Origin: Devosia sp. 67-54
Lineage (GTDB): Bacteria; Pseudomonadota; Alphaproteobacteria; Rhizobiales; Devosiaceae
Length of the DNA stretch: 64,000 bases
NCBI RefSeq assembly: GCF_001899075.1
Contig: NZ_MKVA01000003.1
Coordinates: forward strand, 186,001 to 250,000
Reading direction: 5' to 3'
This document shows, piece by piece, positions 8,082 through 15,628 of this stretch. Position numbers and translations under genes: made by a program. Position 1 is the first letter of the stretch. Every line of letters begins with the position of its first letter. The notes beneath the pieces are model-generated. The model was not told the DNA's origin, searched no databases, and saw only the letters and a program-made list of their open reading frames with translations.

Positions 8082-10141
8082 CTGATGCTGCCATCGCCGC
8101 TGAAGCCACTCCTACCACGGCCCTCGATCGTGTCCCCGTGCTCAGCGTTCACAATCTGTGCATCGAGGTCAAGACACCTGATGGCGAGCGTGTCGAGTTG
8201 GTCCGCGATGTTTCCTTCGATGTGAACGAACATGAAGTGCTCGGTCTCGTCGGCGAGTCCGGATCTGGCAAGAGCCTCACCATGCTGGCCGTGTTGGGGC
8301 TGCTTGGCAGCGGATTGCGTATCGTCTCGGGCAGCATTCGGCTGCGCGGGCAGGAGATCACCAACCTGTCCTTCCACGAGATGCAGAAGATCCGTGGGAA
8401 GGCCGTCTCGATCATCTTTCAGGATCCACTGACGACGCTCAATCCGGTTCTCCGCGTCGGAAAGCAGGTCGCCGAGGCCATCCGCCTGCACAATCCAGAC
8501 AAGGGCGAGGCCGAGATCAAGGCGCGGGTCATCGAACTGCTGAGCCTGGTGGGTATCCCCAATCCCGAGCGGCGTTATAGCCAGTTCCCCAACGAATTTT
8601 CCGGCGGCATGCGCCAGCGCGTGGTCATTGCCATGGCGATGGCCAATGAGCCCGACCTGCTGATCGCCGATGAGCCGACCACCGCTCTCGATGTGACGAT
8701 CCAGGCCCAGGTGATGGAGGTCCTGGCCGAAGTACGCGCCCGAACCGGCGCGGCCATGGTCCTGATCACGCATGATCTGGGTCTCGTCTCCGAATACGCC
8801 GACCGGCTCGCCGTGATGTATTCGGGTCGGATCGTCGAGCAGGCGCCATCGGCGGAATTGTTTGCCTCGCCGCGACATCCCTATACCGCCGGTCTGATCG
8901 CCAGCCTGCCACAGCTCGAGCGCAAGGTCGAAACGCTCTACTCGATTCCAGGCTTCGTTCCAGATCCGAGGAAGCGCCCGACCGGCTGTGCTTTCGCCCC
9001 GCGCTGCGCCATCGCCAACGGGCGTCCACTATGCTTGTCGCAAAGCCCCGATCTCGAGAGTATCGGCGCGAACCGAGCTGTTGCCTGTCACTACTCCGCC
9101 GAGACCGCAGCCTGGTCCACGGCGTATCAGGCGAAACTCGAGAACGTCGCCACTGAGACGCCGTTGCCCGTGCGCAAGCAGGGCGACGGTACCACCGTCC
9201 TGCGCGCATCGAATCTGAGCAAGGTCTTCACCGTGCGCGGCAAGGGGCTGCAGCGCTCCAAGCTCTACGCTCTACGCAATGTTTCCTTCGACTTGAAGGC
9301 CGGAAAGACACTGGGTATTGTCGGCGAGTCCGGCAGTGGCAAATCCACGCTCGCCCGCGTCTTGCTACGCCTCGCCGAGGCGGGTGGCGGCGAAGTGTAC
9401 CTCAACGGTAGCCCATTGTTTTCTCTTAGAGGCCGCGAGTTGCGCCAGCGTCGTCGCGATCTTCAGGTGGTGTTCCAGGACCCGTATTCTTCGCTGGATC
9501 CACGCATGAAGATCCATGACGTCATCGCGGAGCCGCTGCGCATCGCTGGCAGCTATTCGGCGGAACGGGTCAACCAGTTGCTCGAACATGTTGGCTTGAC
9601 GGCCGCTGCGGGACAGCGTCGATCTCCTGAGTTCTCCGGCGGCCAGCGCCAGCGGATCGCGATCGCCCGCTCTCTGGCACTCAACCCGGATGTCCTCATC
9701 CTGGATGAAGCCGTTTCGGCACTCGATGTTTCCATCCAGGCTCAGATCATCAATCTGCTGAAAAAGCTGCAGCAGGATCTGGGGCTGACCTATGTCTTCA
9801 TTTCGCATGATTTGTCCGTCGTCAGGCACATCTGCGACGAAATCGCGGTGATGTATCTCGGCCGTGTCATCGAATACGCCTCCACAGAGGCTGTGTTCAG
9901 CACGCCGGCACACCCCTATACGCGCGGGCTGCTGGCCGCCATTCCTCGTATCGGGATGTGGCCTCACGGCAAGGGCCTCCTTGCCAGGGGCGATCTGCCC
10001 AACCCGATGAAGCCGCCCTCGGGCTGCGCTTTCCGCACGCGCTGTCCGATGGCGACGGCCTTGTGCGCAGAAAACGAGCCTGTCTTGAGCGATCATGCCG
10101 AGACAAGTCATCTCTCGGCCTGTCACTTCGCCCTGGCATGA
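8078..10141 (+). CDS. Fused double ATPase of dipeptide-type ABC transporter (DppD-DppF fusion)
   Basis: This 687-residue protein carries two complete nucleotide-binding domains in one chain. Each has a GESGSGKS Walker A, and the signature motifs are FSGGMRQR and FSGGQRQR. Each Walker B is followed by the oligopeptide-type C-terminal extension with a cysteine-rich end (GCAFAPRC, GCAFRTRC). The start at 8078 is the ATG overlapping the permease stop, and longer in-frame starts lie inside the permease. The fusion supplies both ATPases for the two permeases. The last bases overlap the following hydrolase start. Confidence 0.92.
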   Translation: MTDAAIAAEATPTTALDRVPVLSVHNLCIEVKTPDGERVELVRDVSFDVNEHEVLGLVGESGSGKSLTMLAVLGLLGSGLRIVSGSIRLRGQEITNLSFHEMQKIRGKAVSIIFQDPLTTLNPVLRVGKQVAEAIRLHNPDKGEAEIKARVIELLSLVGIPNPERRYSQFPNEFSGGMRQRVVIAMAMANEPDLLIADEPTTALDVTIQAQVMEVLAEVRARTGAAMVLITHDLGLVSEYADRLAVMYSGRIVEQAPSAELFASPRHPYTAGLIASLPQLERKVETLYSIPGFVPDPRKRPTGCAFAPRCAIANGRPLCLSQSPDLESIGANRAVACHYSAETAAWSTAYQAKLENVATETPLPVRKQGDGTTVLRASNLSKVFTVRGKGLQRSKLYALRNVSFDLKAGKTLGIVGESGSGKSTLARVLLRLAEAGGGEVYLNGSPLFSLRGRELRQRRRDLQVVFQDPYSSLDPRMKIHDVIAEPLRIAGSYSAERVNQLLEHVGLTAAAGQRRSPEFSGGQRQRIAIARSLALNPDVLILDEAVSALDVSIQAQIINLLKKLQQDLGLTYVFISHDLSVVRHICDEIAVMYLGRVIEYASTEAVFSTPAHPYTRGLLAAIPRIGMWPHGKGLLARGDLPNPMKPPSGCAFRTRCPMATALCAENEPVLSDHAETSHLSACHFALA

Positions 10142-11136
10142 CGAAGCAGACGACGGCATCGGATCGGGCCCGATTGCCTCTAACGGCCTGGGCCGAGGAT
10201 GTGCAGCGCCTGCAATTGCCGATGCCGGCCTTTGGTGGCGTCAATTCCTGGATCATCGGACCGCCCGGCCGGCAGGCGATCATTGACAATGGCCTCCCGG
10301 GCCCGGAAACGGCCGCGGTTTGGGATGCTGTTCTGGCGGAAAAAGCCTGCTCTGGTCTCGACGCCGTTCTTTTGACCCACATGCATATCGACCATGTTGG
10401 ACAAACCGCCAAGCTCATCGCTCGAACCGTGCCGCTCTATATGTCCGTGTGCGAGCACGCGGACCTGACGCAACTTTCGGAAATGCGGCCGTCGGCACGG
10501 CAGGACGCGGAAATGGCATTCCTGAAGAGCGGTGGCCACCCGCCGCCGAATGGGCCATCCTCGCGAGACTACGGGGTGCTGGCGCCCATTCCCAGGACCT
10601 TCGTTCCTCTCGAGACGGGAGCTGAAATCCTGCTTGGCGGCATCGCCTTTGAGATCATGCTCGGCGGCGGCCATTCGTCCGCTGCCGTCTGCCTGATCTG
10701 CAGGGACCGGAAGCTGATCATCGCCGGTGATCAGATACTGAGTGGCTCCGGTCCCCAGATCGCGGTTTGGCCGCACCGGCCCGACGCCGATCCGCTGGAA
10801 CATTACTTCGACTTTCTCGATCGGCTCGAGGCTCTGCCGGACGATCTTGCGGTCCTACCTGGTCACGGCAGCCCAATACTGGATTTCAAAGCGCAGGTCG
10901 CACGCATCCGAAACGGCCATCTCGCGCGACTTGATCGCCTGCGCAGCGCGATCGAGGCAGCAGCCAGTTGCGCGGACCTGATTCCTCTGGTCTTTCCCGG
11001 CGGGATACCTTCGCAACTGCACAACCGTGTTCCCTACCTCGTGCGTCCCCTCGTCAACTACCTTGCCAATCGAGGCTACCTGCGCCCCCAACTCGATGAC
11101 ACGGGCATTCTTAGATTTGAGCCAGTCGCACGATAG
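10138..11136 (+). CDS. Metallo-beta-lactamase-fold hydrolase
   Basis: This 332-residue cytoplasmic hydrolase has the MBL fold. The metal motif HMHIDHVG is present, with later ligands in GGGHSSA (His), AGDQIL (Asp) and LPGHGS (His). A C-terminal helical extension of the LACTB2/BLH type follows. The ATG at 10138 is in an overlap with the ATPase stop, so it is the last gene of the transporter operon. It may hydrolyse an ester or thioester (for example a CoA ester) or the imported substrate. The exact reaction cannot be told from sequence. Confidence 0.82.
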   Translation: MTKQTTASDRARLPLTAWAEDVQRLQLPMPAFGGVNSWIIGPPGRQAIIDNGLPGPETAAVWDAVLAEKACSGLDAVLLTHMHIDHVGQTAKLIARTVPLYMSVCEHADLTQLSEMRPSARQDAEMAFLKSGGHPPPNGPSSRDYGVLAPIPRTFVPLETGAEILLGGIAFEIMLGGGHSSAAVCLICRDRKLIIAGDQILSGSGPQIAVWPHRPDADPLEHYFDFLDRLEALPDDLAVLPGHGSPILDFKAQVARIRNGHLARLDRLRSAIEAAASCADLIPLVFPGGIPSQLHNRVPYLVRPLVNYLANRGYLRPQLDDTGILRFEPVAR

Positions 11137-11235
11137 CGCAATCCTGACGGCGGCAAGAGTACCATTGGCCTGGAAGCCCGTTTGCTAACCCGGAGTAAGG
11201 CTGCGGTCCTCGATCGAGCGACCGATCGCTTCGAC

Positions 11236-11913
11236 CTAACGAGCGTCGGCAGGGACTCGGAAGTATCGGCTCTCCGCGTCGAACGCGGGGCTGTGGTCGG
11301 TCGCTTCAAGCACGACCGCGGTCCCTTGCATGCGGATGAAGTAGCCCGGGCGGCTGATGGATTCCAGGGACAGGCTGCCGCCGGCCGCGAACTTCACCTT
11401 GAAGGAAGCGTCTCGGGCAAACTCGGAGGTGCCGTCGTCCTTTTCGACGACCAGCGCGTCTCCCTTGCGGCGGAGATACCGGCCGATCTGCTGTGCCGAC
11501 TCGAAACTCGCAAATAGAATGCCATTCTCGCCGTCGAGGGCCGAATGCCAGATGATGCGGCCATCGGCCGTTTCGCGTCCGGACGATTTGTCTGCCATGA
11601 TCGGCTGTTCCGCCTGCGGCGACAGATAGCTCGTCAATGCGCTGGCGGATTCGATGGTTCGGCCGTGGCGCGTCAGCGCCGGTCCCGAGGTAAAGTTTGC
11701 ATCCTCGTAGTAGAATGACCTGATCGACAATCCCCAGAAACGGTCAGCGTGTCCGGCGCAGTCTTCAGCGTTTCCGGGACATGCCGCCGGATTCGACGCG
11801 AATCGGCGGACATCGCGCGTCGGCCGTGTCGATGTGGGCAGCTTCGCTCGTTGCTGATGGACGTGCCCGCCGGCCTCGATCTGTCGGCCGGGCCAGCGCG
11901 TCATGGGCGGCAA
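11236..11913 (-). CDS. Small protein with two AbfB-like beta-trefoil repeats (start uncertain, possibly decayed)
   Basis: The reading frame holds up to 225 residues. The second half contains two units resembling the AbfB (arabinose-binding) repeat: FASFESAQQIGRYLRRKG with ARDASFKV, then SLESISRPGYFIRMQG with FDAESRYFRVP. No catalytic domain is attached, which is unusual because AbfB normally rides on a glycosidase. The first 60-70 residues are low in family signal. No ribosome-binding site or signal peptide marks a start, so the true N-terminus is unclear. It lies convergent to the MBL hydrolase in the compositional junction between two gene blocks. It could be a remnant of a longer gene. Confidence 0.45.
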   Translation of the reverse strand: MPPMTRWPGRQIEAGGHVHQQRAKLPTSTRPTRDVRRFASNPAACPGNAEDCAGHADRFWGLSIRSFYYEDANFTSGPALTRHGRTIESASALTSYLSPQAEQPIMADKSSGRETADGRIIWHSALDGENGILFASFESAQQIGRYLRRKGDALVVEKDDGTSEFARDASFKVKFAAGGSLSLESISRPGYFIRMQGTAVVLEATDHSPAFDAESRYFRVPADAR

Positions 11914-12002
11914 TGACGAGCGGCAGAAGGCGGCCGCAGCGTTTGATCGTCGTCAAGACCTGCCGGCCCGCGGGTGCTTTGCTCGGCGCCAGGAAGGCAG
12001 CC

Positions 12003-12161
12003 ATGAGCGATGAGTCCCTCAGGCAGGACATCCTCGACGAGCTCGAATTCGGGCCGTGCGTCGATGCCAGCAGGATTGGCGTCGCCGAGCAGGGCCGCAT
12101 GGTTCGCCCCCCGTCAGCGAAAACAGCAACCAGCTCGCGGTGGGTTGAGCCGGATCAATGA
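12003..12161 (+). pseudogene. BON-domain protein remnant
   Basis: After an AGGAAGG ribosome-binding site, an ATG opens MSDESLRQDILDELEFG and continues CVDASRIGV. This closely matches the start of small BON-domain proteins common in Alphaproteobacteria. The frame then leaves the family: the expected LTG-containing strand and the rest of the domain (about 200 residues in full-length homologues) are missing, and it stops at 12161. It is therefore a 5' fragment. BON genes often accompany universal-stress-protein genes, as here. The FixK-type box for the next gene lies over its 3' end. Confidence 0.6.
12145..12158. promoter_or_regulatory. FNR/FixK-type box, TTGAGCCGGATCAA
   Basis: This 14-bp box matches TTG[AC]-N6-[TG]CAA. 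It is centred 73.5 bases before the GTG of the universal stress protein gene, so a start of transcription about 32 bases before the gene would put it at the usual -41.5 activating position. Confidence 0.65.
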
Positions 12162-12224
12162 CCGCACATCGGCGCCAGGCTAAGCCGGCATTTTCGCCCC
12201 GCGGGCGCACAACGGAGACAGCAA

Positions 12225-13046
12225 GTGGAAATTCGTTCGATACTCGTCAATGTCGACATCGCGACGCCGGACTCGGCGGCGCTGCGCTATGCCATCGATC
12301 TTGCGTCGCAAACCGGCGCCTCGCTGCTCGGGCTCGCCGCGGACCAGCCCAATATCGCCTATGCCGGCTGGGGAGCCGAGGCAGCCGTGCTCGACGTCTA
12401 TTCGCTCGAGCGCGCCGAGATCGAAGCCCAGCTCCAGCAGGCCGAGAGCGCCTTCGGGGCGCTCGTGCCGGCCGCCATCAGCCGGCAGTGGCGCGGCTAC
12501 GTGTCCGATCGCACCGGGGCTTTGACCGCGGCGGCGGTGGCTGCCGATCTGATCGTCACGGCGTCGGTGACGTCCGCCGCCTTGCAGCAGCGCCAGGTCA
12601 CCGATCTGGGCTCGCTCGTACTGGCCAGCGGCCGGCCGGTGATCGACGTCGCATCGACCGCGGCGTCGGCCAAGTTCGACAGGATCGTCATCGGCTGGAA
12701 GGACACCCGCGAGGCGCGGCGCGCCGTGGCCGATGCGCTGCCGTTCCTGAAGCTGGCGCGCGAGGTGGTGGCCCTCACGGTCACCGAGGGCGACACCGTC
12801 GCCGAACGCGCCTCGCTCGACGGCCTCTTGGCCTGGCTGAAGGCGCATGGCATCGCGGCTCGCAGCGACGTCCTCAGCAATCCCGGCGGCTATGCCGACG
12901 TGCTGGAGAGCAACGCGCTGTCCCTCGGCGCCGACCTGCTGGTGATCGGCGGCTACGGCCATAGCCGCATGCGCGAATGGCTCTTCGGCGGCGTCACCCG
13001 CAGCGTGCTTGCCGCGAATACGCTGAACCGCCTGCTGTCGAACTGA
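12225..13046 (+). CDS. Universal stress protein, tandem UspA domains
   Basis: This 273-residue cytoplasmic protein has two UspA folds. The second domain keeps the ATP-binding-type end (GGYGHSRMREWLFGGVTRS, matching G-2x-G-9x-G-S/T). The first domain is degenerate. The GTG start at 12225 has GGAGA eight bases upstream. A FixK-type box precedes it, as for the second tandem Usp at 35948, so induction under low oxygen is likely. It leads into the MgtA-type ATPase 14 bases downstream, probably as one operon. Confidence 0.88.
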   Translation: MEIRSILVNVDIATPDSAALRYAIDLASQTGASLLGLAADQPNIAYAGWGAEAAVLDVYSLERAEIEAQLQQAESAFGALVPAAISRQWRGYVSDRTGALTAAAVAADLIVTASVTSAALQQRQVTDLGSLVLASGRPVIDVASTAASAKFDRIVIGWKDTREARRAVADALPFLKLAREVVALTVTEGDTVAERASLDGLLAWLKAHGIAARSDVLSNPGGYADVLESNALSLGADLLVIGGYGHSRMREWLFGGVTRSVLAANTLNRLLSN

Positions 13047-13060
13047 GCACGGGACCGGCG

Positions 13061-15628
13061 GTGTCGAACTGGCCACATCCGGCGCCGCGGGCCCGCGGGC
13101 CGTTGCGGACAGAACCGGCCGACCAGACGCTGGCCGCCGCCGAGGCACGCCTCGGCGCGTCGGCGGGCGGATTGCAGCCGGCGGAGGCGCAGCGGCGCCT
13201 GGCCCGGTACGGTGCCAATCGCCTGCGCGAGGTGAACGGCAACCGCCCGCTGGCCGTGCTGCTGCGGCAGTTCCGCTCGCCGATGGTGCTGATCCTGCTG
13301 GGCGCCGCGCTGCTGTCGGCTGCCCTCAACGAGGTCGACGAGGCCGCGATGGTCACGATCATCGTGCTGGCCAGCACCGGCCTCGGCTTCGTCCAGGAGT
13401 ATCGGGCGGGCAACGCTCTCGTCGAGCTGCGCCGACGCGTCGCCGTCGCCAGCCTGGTGCGCCGCGACGGGCGCGACGTCGAGGTGCCCTCCGCCGACAT
13501 CGTTCCGGGCGACATCGTGCTGCTCCGCGCCGGCAGCCTCGTCCCGGCGGATGCGCTCATGCTCGAGGCATCGGCCCTGCATGTCGACGAGGCAGCGCTC
13601 ACCGGCGAATCCTTTCCGGTGGTCAAAATCGCTGCGGCGCCCGAGGCGCGACTGACCGCCGACAACCGCGTGCACATGGGCACCTCGGTGCGCAGCGGAG
13701 AGGGCATCGCGCTCGTCACCGAGACAGGTGTGCACACCGAGTTCGGCCGCATCGCCGCCTCCGTCGCGGCGGTCGAGCCCGAGACCAGCTTCGCCCTGGG
13801 CACGCGCCGCTTCGGCCTGTTGATGACGCAGATCATGTTCGTGCTGATCACCATCGTGCTTGTGGCCAATGTGCTGCTCGGCCGTCCGGTGCTGGACTCG
13901 CTGCTGTTCGCGGCGGCGCTTGCCGTCGGCATCACCCCCGAGCTGCTGCCGGCGATCGTCACCGTGACGCTGTCGCGCGGCGCCAGGCTCCTCGCCGATC
14001 GCGGCGTGCTCGTCCGCCGGCTCGTCGCGATCGAAAATCTGGGCGCCATGGATGTGCTGTGCACCGACAAGACCGGCACGCTGACGGCCGGCGACGTGCG
14101 GCTCGACCAGGCCGTCGACGTCGACGGCCGCGCCTCGACCGAGGTGCTGCGCTGGGCGGTCCTCAACGCCAGCCTCCAGACGGCGCTGCCCAATCCGCTC
14201 GACGCCGCCTTGCTGGCGCACCGCGCGGAGCTCGATCTCGCCGGCATCCGCAAGCGCGGCGAAATCCCTTACGACTTCGAGCGCAAGCGGCTGTCGGTCG
14301 TGGTCGATGACTTCGGCGCCGATGTCCTCGCCTGCAAGGGCGCGGCGGGTTCCATTCTGCCGATCTGCACCTCGATCGAGGTGGATGGCGTCGCCCAGCC
14401 GTTCACGGCGGCGCGCCGGCAAGTGGAGGAACAGCGGCTCGCGGCCTGGAGCAGTGAGGGGCAGCGGGTGATCGCGCTCGGGGTTCGCACCGTCGCCGCC
14501 GACCGCGCCTGCGGGCTCGAGGACGAGGCCGGCCTCACGCTGCTGGGCTATCTGCTTTTCGCCGATCCGCTGAAGCCCGGCATCGCCGACACGGTGGCCG
14601 CACTGGCGCGGAACGGCATCGGCCTGCGCATCGTCAGCGGCGACAACCGCTATGTCGCCGAGCACGTTGCCGCCGCCATCGGGCTCACGCCCCGGATCGT
14701 GGTCGGCGAGGAGCTCGAGGGATTGGCAAGCGCGGCCTTCGCGCGTCGCGTCGCCGCCGCCAACGTCTTTGCCGAAATGACGCCGGACCAGAAGGAGCGG
14801 GTCGTCGTGGCGCTGCGTCGCGCCGGCTTCACGGTGGGCTATCTCGGCGACGGCATCAACGATGCGCCTCCGCTGCGGGCGGCCGACATCGGCATCTCGG
14901 TCGACAATGCGGTCGATGCGGCGAAGGCATCGGCCGATGTCATCCTGCTGCAGCGCGATCTGCAGGTGCTGCTCGACGGCGTGCTCGCCGGCCGCACCGC
15001 CTTCGGCAACACCATCAAGTACATCGCCATCACCATCAGCGCCAATTTCGGCAACATGATCTCGATGGCCGCGGCGTCGCTGCTGCTGCCCTTCCTGCCG
15101 ATGCTGGCGGCGCAGATCCTGCTCAACAATCTGCTGTCGGACCTGCCGATGCTGGCCGTCTCGACCGACCGGGTCGACGCCGAACTGCTCGCCGCGCCCC
15201 GGCATTGGGACTTTCCTGCGCTGGTCCGCTCGATGCTCGGCTTCGGCCTGGTCAGTTCCGCCTTCGACGCGGTGACCTTCCTGGTCCTGCTGCAGGTCTT
15301 TCACGCCGCCCCGGCCACGTTCCAGACCGCCTGGTTCGCCGAGTCGCTGTTGACCCAACTCGCCGTCGTCGCCGTCATGCGGACGCGCCAGCGGTTCTAC
15401 CGGAGCCTGCCGTCGCCGCTGCTGCTCGCCACCTCCGTGAGCGTCGCGATCGTCGCGCTGGTGCTGCCCTTCGTTCCCCTCGCCGGTGTCGTCGGCTTCG
15501 TGCCCCTGCCGCCGGCCATGCTGTTCGCCATCGCTGCCATCGTTGTCGCCTATGTGGCGACGTCCGAGCTGCTGAAGCGGTGGATCGGAGTGCTTGGAGC
15601 GCCGCTCAGGCCCGCAGCGGCAGGCTGA
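13061..15628 (+). CDS. P-type cation-transporting ATPase (MgtA-like)
   Basis: This 855-residue P-type ATPase probably moves Mg2+ or another divalent cation across the inner membrane. Visible motifs are ALTGES in the actuator domain, TPELLPAIVTVTLSRGA in helix 4 (close to the MgtA form TPEMLP), the phosphorylation site CTDKTGTLT, and GDGINDAPPLRAADIG in the hinge. The GTG at 13061, just after the Usp stop, is taken as start, since the N-terminal segment before it overlaps the upstream gene. The C-terminus has four or more membrane helices. It overlaps the convergent acyl-CoA synthetase gene by 23 bases. Confidence 0.85.
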   Translation: MSNWPHPAPRARGPLRTEPADQTLAAAEARLGASAGGLQPAEAQRRLARYGANRLREVNGNRPLAVLLRQFRSPMVLILLGAALLSAALNEVDEAAMVTIIVLASTGLGFVQEYRAGNALVELRRRVAVASLVRRDGRDVEVPSADIVPGDIVLLRAGSLVPADALMLEASALHVDEAALTGESFPVVKIAAAPEARLTADNRVHMGTSVRSGEGIALVTETGVHTEFGRIAASVAAVEPETSFALGTRRFGLLMTQIMFVLITIVLVANVLLGRPVLDSLLFAAALAVGITPELLPAIVTVTLSRGARLLADRGVLVRRLVAIENLGAMDVLCTDKTGTLTAGDVRLDQAVDVDGRASTEVLRWAVLNASLQTALPNPLDAALLAHRAELDLAGIRKRGEIPYDFERKRLSVVVDDFGADVLACKGAAGSILPICTSIEVDGVAQPFTAARRQVEEQRLAAWSSEGQRVIALGVRTVAADRACGLEDEAGLTLLGYLLFADPLKPGIADTVAALARNGIGLRIVSGDNRYVAEHVAAAIGLTPRIVVGEELEGLASAAFARRVAAANVFAEMTPDQKERVVVALRRAGFTVGYLGDGINDAPPLRAADIGISVDNAVDAAKASADVILLQRDLQVLLDGVLAGRTAFGNTIKYIAITISANFGNMISMAAASLLLPFLPMLAAQILLNNLLSDLPMLAVSTDRVDAELLAAPRHWDFPALVRSMLGFGLVSSAFDAVTFLVLLQVFHAAPATFQTAWFAESLLTQLAVVAVMRTRQRFYRSLPSPLLLATSVSVAIVALVLPFVPLAGVVGFVPLPPAMLFAIAAIVVAYVATSELLKRWIGVLGAPLRPAAAG

